The notes under the pieces were generated by a model, which searched no databases, had not been told where the DNA came from, and was given only the letters and a program-made list of their open reading frames with translations. Below are positions 46,185-58,800 of a stretch of 64,000 nt of DNA, in pieces (positions within the stretch are counted from its first letter, which is position 1; each line of letters opens with the position of its first letter). Made by a program: the position numbers and the translations under genes. Source of the stretch: Selaginella tamariscina (taxonomy: Eukaryota > Streptophyta > Lycopodiopsida > Selaginellales > Selaginellaceae); the NCBI GenBank assembly GCA_003024785.1, contig PUQB01000187.1:62001-126000 (forward strand). The letters are read 5' to 3'.

Positions 46185-49100
46185 TATCATTCTATTTCAT
46201 TTTAAAGAATTTAAGAATTTGTATTTACATTAATAGAAATATTGTATATAGTTTTAAAAATAATTTTGTCTCATTGTTAAATATTCTTAGATTTTTTTAA
46301 TTTTTAAAACTTTTCTGTTTATAATGGCTAAAATCTTAAATTATTAGAATTATTTATGGTTTTATTAAATTATCTCTCTTAACATATTAACAGAGATAAG
46401 TCCCTAATTTATATGTACATAGCTGGTACAAATAAATAAATAAATAAATAAATATATACATATAGGTTAAAACCTTAAAATAATTATTATTGTTCTAAAA
46501 ATTTAAAATATTTAAGTCTTATAAATAAACTGCACATATATTGTAGTAATCTATATTATTAGTATTTATTAACAACATAATAATAATTATAAATATAGAA
46601 AATCAAATAAGGACCACATGCATATATATAAGTATTATTAGTAAGTAAACTGTTGCCTTGTTGTATTTCTTTTGTTTTCTAAACTAAATAAAAGGAAAAC
46701 AATATTTGGAGTAATAAAAAATAAAAAGGAACTTTTAATGAATCGTTACTATATTTTTATCTTGCACATTTCAAATAAACTTATTTGATTTTAACATATC
46801 AAATCAATTTATGTTTACATCTAGTTTCAAATTTATGCACAAAATCAAAGATTTAAACCTTCGTTACTGGATTATAATATATCTTATATATATAATATAT
46901 ATGGACACACACACACACACACGCTATTAGCGGTGCCAATCCAAGTGAAGTTATGTGTATACTCATCTATATATTATTAAAATTTAAATAAGATATACAC
47001 GCATATTAACAATAATACAGATAATGTACAGGTATATAATAATTTCTATTTAATGATTAGTATATATTATATAAAAAACTACTAAGTATTTAATTGGAAA
47101 GACCGTCTCCTCATTTTGTACTAACACACTACTTACGTATATCAAGAACTCTATATATTTATATAAATATTAAATAAATATGAACAGAGCAGGTAAATTA
47201 TAAATTTATATGGTATAACAGTAAACAAGTAGTGAAACTAAATAGTTTCACTTTGTTCTTAGAATGAGCCAAAATCATGTATAAATAGAAACTTTTAAAT
47301 AACTACTCTAATGTCATTTTGTAATTTTTCTTTCATTATATTAAATTCACTTTGAATAATTATTATCAAGCTTTATATTTATTCAACTTCAAATAAATTT
47401 ATATTTACTTACACATTTTTAATATTAAGTGGAAAACCTGTTTTAAATAAGATGAGATTAAAAGGCGTTATATAGTCAAAAATATAACGCTAAATTTATA
47501 GTTACTTCTTAATATTAGCTTTAAAATTAGTTTCATGAAATTGTCATTCCATGTTTAAAAAATTACACATTCTCCATATTGTATCTCACGTTTGTTTCTC
47601 TTTGTTTATAATTATGATCCAGATAAGTAATTAAATAATTAACTCCATTTTTCGATTTAAATATAATGTATAAATATTAATGTTTAATGAAAAGTTCCAT
47701 AAATTTAAAAAAAAAACAATACTTAGCTTTCTCTTATGCAAGCGAGCGGATTTAGAATATGCAGATGGTAACGGACAAGATAATGTTTGGTTTATGTTTA
47801 GTCTGATTGCATTCCCTTCGCAATTCAAAGAGATAAGAATTAAAAAATTAATACATATTTATACATATATATTTATAAAGTTTTAAAATTCAATAGAATA
47901 TATTTTAAATATTTAAAAAAAAAACACATAAAAAATTTATAATTAATTTGTAGTTTATAATAATCAACTTTAAAACACAATCAATTAAAAATATATATTG
48001 CAATGTAATATATATATAAATTTTATAAAATTATAATATTTATTAACATATTTATAGTATGATATGTTTTATATAAAGGAATCATTTCACAATCCAGCCC
48101 CACTTGGTAATTAATTGACAAATATTAAAAATCAGAAGAAAAAAAAAATTGTATCTAAAGTATATTTATATATAATGCATTAACCTTTTTTAATTTATAT
48201 CCTTTATCCATATAAAAAAATTAACTATGATTAAGATATAAGAACATGTTATATATGACTTACTAATCTTATAAGTTGTGTGACTATATGCAATCTAATG
48301 TATCTCTGTAGAAATAAATTAGACTTATTATATCATTAAAAACTTATTAAAAATAAATTTAAGACAATTCAATGTTAATTAGAATTAGAATTTTATAATT
48401 GTACTATCGTTATAATGCAGTTGCTCTTTTATGTATTTAGTTTGAATTAGTATTTTAATATTTTAAGAACAATGTCAAACTGTTTAAATATATATTTAAT
48501 ATATATTCTCACAACTTTTTCTTTTCATTTCAGATTCACTATAAATTATATATATATATATGTATGTATGTGTGTGTGTGTGTGTATATATATTCTAGGT
48601 TTTATTTCAGATGTACAAGAACATGCAAGAATAGATCCAAATTAAACAGAAAACTATAAATAAAATTGAGATATCTTATATTTTATGTTGTTACAACAAG
48701 CGACTAAAATACAGTAAATATAAATATCTTTAAATGTATACATATTACTTATATAATACTGCATAAACTAAACTAATTGTTTCTTAAATCTCTAGTAAAT
48801 TAACAGCTATAATATTCTAATGCTTTATATAATCTATATACATTTTATATATACATTGCTATCATGGCATGTCATATTAAAAGTAAAAACCAATTATTAA
48901 TTAATGCAATTGTTCTTTTATGTATTTACTAATAACTGCATAATTAATAATTGTTATTAATTACTTGACGTCCTGCAACATATAATAATAAATAATAATA
49001 TACTTTTGATTATGTCAAATTCATTTTTGAATAAACCATCGTATAATAAATCTAATGAGCTTACAGATTATAACTATTCCATATGCTAATATCAAATAAA

Positions 49101-49458
49101 CTTGAACTTACTAAAATCAAATCAAAACTATATTTAGATAAAATTCTTAATTGAATCAAGTTGCTATAAATTAATCTATACATGGTTATATATTTAAGAC
49201 TAATCATTTATTATAAAACCCTAGAATACACAATAATATAGATAATGAATATATAATATTTCTATCTAATGATTAATATATTATATTATATGCTTCACAG
49301 TAGCAACTCAAAAGTAACACATTTGCACTGATATCTACTACCACGCTACACACTTACATATTCGTATGTCTTTTGTATATTCAAGAACTCTATATATGTA
49401 TATAAATATATATAAAAAGGTACACACTAGTAATGTGTTTTCTTTATTTATATACGAC
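45504..49458. repeat. Arm 2 AT-rich part, no gene
   Basis: Inverse of 16490-20810. It contains (TA)n at about 46160-46185, (TAAA)n at 46434-46452 and CA/TA tracts near 46905-46922 and 48548-48590. No coding text found on either strand. Confidence 0.7.
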
Positions 49459-49466
49459 ATATTCAT

Positions 49467-50285
49467 CATAGTTACGAACACGAACACGGAACACTAACAC
49501 GAGCCTCAGATTCCAAGAACCCGACCACAGAACACGATCACGGCTCACGATGGCTCACGAATATTCTAGTGAATATTCTAGCTCGTACACAATCAATAAT
49601 AAAATAAACCTTAATTAATTAATAAATATAAAACTCAAAGAAATAGTATGTATCTAAAGAAACATATACATGTCAAATTATATATACATTAACCTTAAAA
49701 ATGTATTTTTTATCATATATAATCTGGTTGTCAAAACCTCTCTTATAAATATGCTGCATTCTTCAAAAAAGAAATAAAATAAAATAAAATACATCATATA
49801 CGTGTCTAACTTATATAAGAATATAATATTTGGATATGTTGTACATATTATCTAAAACTCCACGTTTTTACATGTTGTAGTTTAAATTTTATATAATATA
49901 TATGTGTGTGTGTTTATAAGTATTCTCGTACATATATATGCAAATGTACATGATTATATATACAAAATTACCACTGTCGCGAAAAAGGATGCTTTCATAG
50001 TGTTGGATTGCTGCGCCATGCTTGTTGTGCCTTGGATTGCTGCTGCCATTCCTGTGTGATGCCGTGCGCCCTAAAAAAAATATTCTACCAGTATATTCAA
50101 TCAAGAATATTCTAAATAGTGTTTATGTTACAAACATGGACCGTGATCTCGGCTGTGGTCGCTGGTATCACGGCCGTGTTCGTAACATGACACATTGTTC
50201 ACAACACGGCGTAGGAACACGACCCATGGCCATGTTCGTGAAACACGGTGAACACAGCCGGATCCCGGCCGTGTTCGTAACTACG
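49467..50285. mobile_element. hAT-like MITE, 819 bp, with 8-bp target duplication
   Basis: Terminal inverted repeats: left CATAGTTACGAACACG, right (reverse complement) CGTAGTTACGAACACG, 15 of 16 matching. ATATTCAT stands on both sides (49459-49466 and 50286-50293). Arm 1 has one copy of the site, TTATTCATAGTTTGT, near 16475-16490. An 8-bp duplication is typical of the hAT superfamily. The two ends are rich in CACGAACACGG / CCGTGTTCGTG motifs in inverted arrangement, while the middle is AT-rich and has no transposase, so it is non-autonomous. Confidence 0.85.
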
Positions 50286-50340
50286 ATATTCATAGTTTGT
50301 ATGTACATTCCAAATAATATAGTTTATTTAACATTGCAAA

Positions 50341-51441
50341 TGCACATTGTTTAAATTTACTAATATTCTTGTATTGTTTAAAATTTACTAATATTCTTAT
50401 ATAAAAAATTACAACACTGAAACCTTTAATGTCGTCCTCTCATTCCATTTTAAGAAATTAAGAAAGTTTCAAATTATCATATAATTTTATTCAATAGGTC
50501 TGCAGTTGCAACATTTAATATCACAAATGGTGATCTAGAAATAACAAAAGTCCACGGTTGAAAAAGAAATCACTTTTTTGAATAGTCCATTAAAAATACA
50601 TAAAACTCCAACTACAGTTCATATTGTGACAGAACAATGACATTTTATATTTTATACTAAAAGTTGAAACATATATACACATATACATATGTATATAATA
50701 TATGTAGATTAAATCTGATTTGTGTGTATGACAACGACGTCTATGACCTTTAACCTCTATGATTAATTGCATTATTTAACGTAACAATAATTGTCATATG
50801 TTTAATGCATTTAGGTATGAAAATGGCATGTACTTATAACAAATTTTAATTATTAATATTATTTAAGTATAAATAAACAAAATATACAAATATTTTGAAA
50901 TAACATAATTTGAAGTTCTATTTTTTCATAATCATTGATTTAATTAATAATAAATCTCAATCGTTTAAACTTTTTAAATAATATAACTTAAATTTATGCT
51001 TTCACCACCTATAGTTGATGATATTCTCATGTTATTTTAAACATTAATAATATTATTATTTTACTTTGATTAAAAATAAGAGATTGTTTATAGGTTAAAA
51101 CCTAAGTGTTTTAATATCGTTTAAAACTCCATGTTTGGAGTGTATAAATTAATGTATCCCTAAAAGCAAATTATTTATAAACATTAAATATTATTAAAAT
51201 ATTTAAAAATGAAACAGAGTTTAAAGCTAAATAACATTTACTATTGTTATAAAAATTTTAATTTTTCTATTATTACCACTTACTAAATAAAGTTTAATAG
51301 CATTTATTTTAATAAGTTTTTATGTTTAAGGCGACCATATGATTTGGTTTAAATTTTAATAATAAAATAACGTGGTTAATTATGGTATATATACCTTTTG
51401 TTTGTAAATATAAACCTAACTTAAATAGGGTTTAGGGTTTG
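50341..51441. other. AT-rich intergenic DNA before the SIZ1-like gene
   Basis: No gene recognised. A direct repeat of TTTAAATTTACTAATATTCTT occurs at 50350-50400 (approximate). Just before the start codon at 51442 the sequence AGGGTTTAGGGTTT is a telo-box-like motif in what is probably the 5' UTR. Confidence 0.5.
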
Positions 51442-52817
51442 ATGGCGCACAAGATGGCGAACGATGATCACTTAATCGTTCGTTGCCATAAACAATTAGG
51501 TTCGTTTTGTATCAAAGAGCTCAAGGATGTCCTTACTCGGCTTGGCTTGTCCAAGCAGGGCACTAAACAGGTGCTTTTGGATAAAATCTACAAGGTTCTT
51601 GTGCAGCAAAATGGCAGGAGCACTGTCACCAGGGACAAGGCAGCCAAACTTATAGATGATATCTACAGAAAGCTGCACCCAGGAGCTGTTGAATTGCGCC
51701 CCGTTTCTTCGACTCTTTCTGAGGAGCCAAAAGAAATAATCCGCAGGGACAAACCTTGGGTAGTCCGATGTCCCTGCGGTAGCACTGCGGATACTGGAAC
51801 GATGATTCAGTGTGATAACCATGCCTGTGGCATCTGGCAGCATCTCGATTGTGTTGTCATCCCTGAGAATCCACTTGAGGGTGCTGAACCACCAATTCCC
51901 AGTGAATTCTATTGTGAGCTTTGCAGAATCAACTATGGAGATCCTTTTGTATAACGTTATCGCAACCACTGCCTGCAGTAAAGTTCTTCAGAGCGAGCCC
52001 CATGCATCTGACGTTCACTCTTACCAAGGCAGATAAAGAGATTCTCCATAGAGAAAATCACGAGCTTCAGGTGTGGTGCATGCTTCTGAACGATAAGGTC
52101 CCATTCAGAATGCACTGGCCAGCTTATCCTGATCTTCGTGTCAACGGCGCCACAGTCGGAGTAACTACTAGAGCCGACACTCAGCTACTTGGCGCAAACG
52201 GACGTGATGACGGACCTGTGATATCTCCTTGCTCCAGAGAAGGCACTAACAGGATCACATTTACTGCAAGTGATGCCCGTCCGTTCTGCATTGGTGTCCG
52301 TATCATCCGCCGGCTTACTGTTGAACAGGTAATGAGTTCTGTTACTGCTGGGGAGTCTTTTGAAGAAGCTCTTGCAAGGGTGAACCGCTGTATAAGTGGT
52401 GGAGGTGGAGACGCCGAGGACGACGGAGATAGCGATATCGAAGTGGTTACAGATTCGGTTACCGTCAACTTAAGTTGTCCTATGAGTGGGTCAAGGATAA
52501 GTATTGCTGGTCGTTTTAAGCCGTGCCTTCATATAGCTGGCTTTGACTTGAGGACGTTTATTGAGTTGAATCGAAGAGCACGCAAGTGGCAATGCCCCAT
52601 TTGTATGACGAATTACTCTCTCAATCATCTCATCATCGATCCATTCTTCAACGGAGTTGCTCAGGCCATGAAGCATTATGAAGAGGATGTGAAGGTAGTG
52701 GAGTTAAAGGCTGATGGTTATTGGAGGCCGAAGCCGGAAGGTGATGCAAAGTCCACAAAACCGTGGCATAGACCGGACGGACAATGGTGGAAGAGGAAAT
52801 TGGAAGCTCACAGTTGA
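51442..52817 (+). CDS. SIZ1-like SUMO E3 ligase, intronless, one frame break
   Basis: SIZ/PIAS proteins transfer SUMO from the E2 to nuclear targets. The domain order is that of plant SIZ1: SAP (about residues 18-52, LKDVLTRLGLSKQGTKQVLL), PHD (residues 110-168, CPCGS...CDNHACGIWQHLDC...FYCELC), PINIT (WCMLLNDKVPFRMHWPAY, LLGANGRDDGP) and SP-RING (LSCPMSGSRISIAGRFKPCLH...WQCPICMTNY). CxH and CPIC, the zinc ligands I expect, are present, but the conserved Cys of CxHxxCFD is Gly (HIAGFDL). It has no intron, although plant SIZ1 genes I know have many and other genes here do too. It ends soon after the SP-RING, so it lacks the long tail of SIZ1 (roughly half length). One break at TTTT 51945-51948 separates the PHD from the PINIT frame. 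Probably a retrocopy; activity unknown. Confidence 0.85.
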
Positions 52818-55800
52818 AGATTGGAAGCAAGAGAGCAATCGATGGGTCGTGGGATCTAAATAAGCAACAGCCTTTAAAGAAGCAAGTCTTTTTCTGGTAG
52901 CAGCAGTGAGCTACATTACAACAAGTTCAGCGAAGCATGAACACTTATGTATGACCATAATGCTTAGAAGAGGATTAGCAGACCCGTCCCTGTACAAGAT
53001 GAAGCTCATTCTAACAAGAATGGGAGCTATTAAAGGTAAAATATTAGGAGCATAGCACATCTTATTATGTAGATAAGAGTAGGAAGGTCTCTAGTAAGTA
53101 TGAAAAGAAAAGGTTGTGAAAAAGGAAAATTCTTACCAAAATGAAAAGGTGAGTAAGGAAAAGAAAAGTAAGGAAAAGGAAAAAGATGACGTGGTAGAGA
53201 AAGGATAATTAAGAAGTATTTAGGGCAAGGGAGAAAGGGTCTCCACAAGAAGTTCCAACATGAGAGAGAGACAATTTCCATGCTTTATTCTCTTGTATCA
53301 TGTTAGAAACGAAGGTGCATATTATAAGATCTTGTGTGTGTTATGTATATTCTCAATAAATATATTTAACAAGGCAATAACCAAAATTTGTTTTTGCCCT
53401 TTGGCACTAAGAAAAGGTGTTTTAATATATATATGTGTGTGTGTGTATGTGTGTGTATGTGTGCAAAGTTGATGTAAAGAAAGAGTGTGTAGCCTTTTTT
53501 AACAGTTGAAAGAAAGGAAAACAATTAAACAAGAAAATGTGAGGTTTTCCTATTTCATTAACTATGGCACACACTTGTGTCCACGTTAAATATTAACCCT
53601 AAATTTAATATTTGACTTGGCCAAACCCTTAAAGGTTAATTGTGATTAGGGAACCTTATTGGGTTGTACTCCTGGACGAGAGTGATTCTTTAAGAAATAA
53701 GTGACAATGCTGTAACTCTATCATATTGATAATATGTAGGACACATCTCCTCTGTGGGGTTAAAGCATGAGCCTGTTTATGTCTCCTATGATAGGATCCT
53801 AAAATTTATTTAAGTTATTCTCTACAAATTCGGAAGGTAATCATTTTAAAGAACTTAGGTAAGACCTTATTATTTTAGATATTTAAGTTATACTCTTAAG
53901 GTTGTCTTAAAAGACTTAGCACATTATTTATATTGAGTATTAACATTAAATAACCACTTGATAACCATGTATTAGCCCTTCATATGACACTACACATTTT
54001 GAAAAACAGTGTTACATAAAAATATAATACTAAGCTAGATGGCACATCATATATAATAACCAAGGGTTAAAACTCCGACAATATATATCACACAATATAC
54101 ATATGTATGTAATATGAGAATGATATGTCATGGATAATATATAAAATAAAAAATTTAATTAACTTTTTGAATATTTTCATCTTGCACATTTTCTAACTAC
54201 GTTATAATCCCTTTGAAATTTTAATTTTCTATGTTAAATAAATTTGAACTTTATTTACACAAACTTTACATAAGCAGATTCACTGTGACACGTGTGTGAA
54301 TGTGTTCACACACGTGTGTAAATACCACATACATGTGTTCATACATCATATGCACACATTTATATTATTATAAAACATTAATGCAATTTGTATGACTCAG
54401 ACCTATACATATACATATGAAAATAAGGTATCCGGCTATAACACATACACAATTAATAAAGAATGTATGAATTTATACAGGAATATTCATTACTTCCTTA
54501 TCACAGTACATGAACATACCATCGTTCCACAAGGGCCATCTAACGGTTCATATATATTTATACATTTGTTACACAGTATTAAAACCAAGTGTAACCAACT
54601 ATATGTCTATTCTTACATAAAACATCTCTCTCTTATGTATATGTCTATTCTCTTTATAAAAGTATATAGAGCATGTGGCTACTTATACACCACGCCAACA
54701 CCTACATTTGCCTGTGTGTTATGTATATGTGCTCTATATATTCAATATTAAAATAGAGATCCCATACACACGTATTTGCTTCTACATTTTGAGATAATGT
54801 TTGTGTGTGTGTGTGTGTACACACATGTATTTATAGTCAATCTGGGGATTACGAAGGGTAGGGAATATTTATTAAAATAACCAGTCTAACTAAACAGTTT
54901 GACTTTATGCTTTAAAAATTAATTATTTATCTATAAGATTTCCAATCTTTTTCAATAATTATGTTGGCTTAATAAATCTCTATATGCTATACAAATGCCG
55001 AGCTATATAATTATATATAAGTAGAATCAGAAAACACAACAGTAAATAAATAATCAAGCTAACAGTCAATAATATATGACAGAAACCTTTAAAATGGATT
55101 ATTTTATATTATTCTGGAAGTCGATTCTTACAGTATGTGATCATGTTAAATAATTATATATTAAATATATTATATGTTAAACTTAAACTTGTTTAATGTA
55201 TTTTACACCGACCACTCTGAATAAAAGGTTTACCTATCTCATACTCTATCATATATAGTAATTCTGTGTTAAAAAATCATTGTATTATTACTTTGAACAC
55301 TTAAATTATGCTTAACTATAATGTTATACACGTATTTAATAGTATATATCAACACAGACATACACAAAACCTAAGACATATGCAAGTTGTAACTAAAATG
55401 GGCATGGCTATAGTCCCATTTCCTAATAGCAATTTTAGCTATTTAATTAGCATTTTTAATATTAAAGGAATATTCTTTAGAATATATGTTTGAAAATAGA
55501 ATATTCTTTAGAATATTCTATTTTGTATTCTACCCTTTAATAAATTATAGCATTCATTGAACAAAAATTAATAACATTATAAAAGTAGAAGGTATTAAAT
55601 TATATAATATATTGCCTAAATAACAATTAAGGAAGAGCATAAGAGGTACATTATATAATATTGATGTTGTTATTAAAATAATATTTAAATATAACATTAT
55701 TAATTAAAAATTTGTAGTAGTAATAATATATATATAAAATCCTATAATAATATAGTCAATCTTCCATATCATTTTTTAAATTATATAGTTAAGTATATAA

Positions 55801-55841
55801 TTTGGTACTATTATTAAAGAGTTTAATAATAATTATGAATA
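52818..55841. other. Intergenic DNA, 3 kb, no gene
   Basis: The first 500 bp are less AT-rich and purine-rich (GGAAAAGAAAAGTAAGG around 53150-53185), probably 3' UTR of the SIZ1-like gene, with AATAAAT near 53356. GT tracts lie at 53434-53462 and 54800-54818. ACACGTGTGTGAATGTGTTC near 54287 forms a short inverted repeat. From 54900 onward it is plain AT-rich DNA with no coding text. Confidence 0.6.
55493..55524. repeat. 32-bp perfect palindrome with two GAATATTC cores
   Basis: AAAATAGAATATTCT, then TT, then its exact reverse complement AGAATATTCTATTTT. Each half contains GAAnnTTC, the module of heat-shock elements, but the halves are 4 bases apart rather than 2. More GAATATTC motifs lie just upstream (55469-55480). 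Confidence 0.85.
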
Positions 55842-58800
55842 TTAAATATATGATATTTTATAATTTTGTAATTGCTTAAGCTTCAGAAAAATACATTCCC
55901 TTGCAGTTTTGTTAATCGTGACTTTATCAACGCTTCTTGACATCCACCCATATCGAATGGATTTAACATTTATAAAACATGCTGGGTCTTTTTGATTGGG
56001 AGACCATGTTTTCTCTAGGCATCCATTATATCTTTCGCTCTCCTTCTCGTGTCGCCTTTTTTGTGGTTTGAACCATGCAACCTTAACAATACTATTTTTT
56101 GTGATTACTTCAGGTGTGTCGATAATTTGACCCATCCAAATAGGCTGATTATATGACGCATCTGGAGTAATGAGAACCATCATTAGTTTTTGAAGATCCT
56201 GGCAACAATCAAAGTATGCTTTAGGTTTTTGGTTCCTTTGTCCAACAAAGTGTGGGGTTTGCACTTCCACATCACTACTGGCTTCTATGTCGTCTATGCT
56301 CAGTGATGTCATTTCAATCTCCTCTCGCCACCTTGTTTTAGGCCAGAAAGGGTGTTGCAATTCTGTACTTGTGACAGTAGGCCCTTCCAACTCTCGAACA
56401 ACAGTCTCCCAATAGTCGACCACATGCTTATATAGTTCTGAGTAACCAGTTGCCTTATCAGAATTCTTTGGCATCGATTTTTGAACCCATGCCACATATT
56501 TTTTGATGCCATCAATAATAACCTCTTGTTCCTTGAGCTGGGCACTCAATGGAATAGGGTCTGGTTGTCCTTCTGGGAGAAGTGGCTTTCCATCCTCTCC
56601 ACTTTTGAAGAGCATTAAGCCCTCTTTCGGTAACCACTCCTGCTCTGATGGCCGTAACTTGTACTGCATAATAGGTATACCATCTCGTATGGAGAAAAAG
56701 AATTGTAGCGGCACAAGGTGACCAACTAAAGAATCACTCCCTTCTTTTATATACTCCTTGAGAAATTTTTTGAAGTCTGGCACCTCAGTCACAAGCAAAG
56801 CACAACTTTTTTTGGAGATGCAATTTTCAAAAAGATTCATCATATGCGGTAAGTAAGTGCACTTGTCCTTTTTGTAGAGTTGGAGACCTTGCTGAAGAAC
56901 GCATCAATATCTTCATGAGTGTGACCAACCATAAGGAAACTGAGCGTGATTGTTTCAAACACACCTTTGGCAACAAGCATTGACAAGTATGCTAGCACAT
57001 ATCTAGAAAATAAAAGTAAGTATGAGCTTGAGAAACCCTTAAGTAAAATGATTTACCTATTTTTGTTCTCGCCTGCACAATTATCCATCTGTAAAAGCAA
57101 ATGACGAGGAAGCTTATTTGATGTTGAGGACACATGTACACTATTTGAGCTAGATCCCTCCACTGAACCAGAACTCTCAACAGGGCCATCTATTTTCTGT
57201 GCAGGCTGTTGACAATGCCTCTCATATTCCCAAGTAGCCTCAAGTGCAGACGTGTTCATGAGAGCATTATGTAAAGGTTGAAGGTGTTGTTTCTTCACTT
57301 TGAGATCACTGATAGGACTTGTCTGTGAGTGGGCTTCAAGGTTTCTGAAACACATGGCTAACGACCCAATAGTGAAATTGGAGTCGCTAGACCAATGTGG
57401 AAGTGAAAAGTGTCCATATGACTCACAACCGTGTCCATGTGTTAGCACACCTGTCAATGAAATCGGAAGTTTCATGACATTTCCAAGGCACTTTGGTGTT
57501 GCAAAGAGCTTTGGAATGCTGGTCTTTGAATGATCCATCTTGTCATGGATCAAGCACAGGTACTCTGATGGGCGTGACACAGAAAGCATGCGGTGTGCAT
57601 AGTACTGAGACCGGCAAGTTTGTTGTGCAATCATGTGGGCCTCCATCTTCTTTTGAATGGTAGTGATCTCCACCAAGGTTTTTGCACAAGCCTCTGCAGC
57701 CTTCAATGATGTACAAGTGTCACACTTGGAAAAGCTAGAGTGTTTTGCAATCTCCACATCCTTAAAATGAGTATTCCATATGTTGTTGAAGGTACCAGTG
57801 CAGATTGCTTGGAGCCCCATCAAACTGAGGCACTTGTTCACATGTTCACACAGCTTCAATTGAGTGTAGATTGAAGGCAAAACCTTGAGATTTTCCCTGA
57901 CCCCTGCATTTGTGGTTCGGCATTTGTGAGGCATCCTGTCTGCATTTGCTTCCACAAAAGCCTTGAGTATCTCTATGGCTGCCATGATGTGAGAGCGGGT
58001 TTTGACCAAGCGAGTGTTCCCATGAACTGAGGTTCGCGCTCCATCTAGCCACTCATCCCTCCGACGGTAGAACGTGGTCTTTGGGATCCCGTATATACTG
58101 TACCAAGCTTTGAAGCAGATGGCCACCTTATTAAATACCATGGATGTACTCTGATAACCTGTGTCCGAGGCCATTCCATCAATACACCCAGTTAGTGCAG
58201 CATATACAAACTCATGCCTTTGCTTTTGGGTGAGCATACGAAAGACATGTCTACATTGGGTAATTTCATTCCGGTCTGCCATCTGACAACACTTCTTCTT
58301 GCAACAGTCAATCGTGGAAATGCTCGTAACACTTTCGGAAGATGTAGGATCCATCTTTACCCTCTTGCTGAAACTTGCAGGGGAAGATCTACAACCCATG
58401 AATCGCCTTTTTCTTACAATAGGACCAATGCAAGGAACCTCTTCAAATATGAGTTGTTCTTCCGGGTTGTTATTATTGAAATCCAACCCAGAATATGTTG
58501 AACCATCTTGCCGTCTTAATTCAGATGTTCGCCACCTCACGAGGGATCCAGGATACAATGTGCCATTAGGTGAAACCTCTGTCACAACTACACCCACGAA
58601 GTCGGACCCTAGTTTCTCTTCTGACACTGCTTCCATTGGATTTATAGCTGTGATGATGCCTCTTCCGACTTCAATCTCACGAAGAAAGAGAATCACCTCA
58701 TCCATCACAGCAGGCAAGCCATCATCTGGTAAACTCGTGCTACTATTTGTTTGTGACTCTGCATATTCTGTGTCAGCCTTGACTTCATCCAAATTCCACA

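Larger units (their letters stand above)
35819..50340 (-). repeat. Arm 2 of the 9-kb inverted duplication (with two insertions)
   Basis: The inverse of 16415-25562. Landmarks run in reverse order: AATGCATAAGGATTAATGTT at 35819, TTAAGAAAATAAGATGAGAT at 36350, the protein B ORF at 43081, protein A at 44472-45503, ACACACTAGTAATGTGTT at 49422, and TAGTTTATTTAACATTG ending near 50340. Subtracting the LTR element with its extra ATTG (4,634 bp) and the MITE with its 8-bp duplication (827 bp) leaves about 9.06 kb, the length of arm 1. The core genes match arm 1 almost base for base. Confidence 0.9.

Noticed and set aside
49467..50285. Helitron or CACTA origin for this insert
   Set aside because: Clear 8-bp duplication and CA...TG-type inverted ends fit hAT better; no CACTA ends or Helitron hairpin.
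50022..50354. 110-codon open frame in the 49.5-50.3 kb region
   Set aside because: It crosses the right end of the MITE and its repeated CGTGTTCGTG motifs; no protein family.
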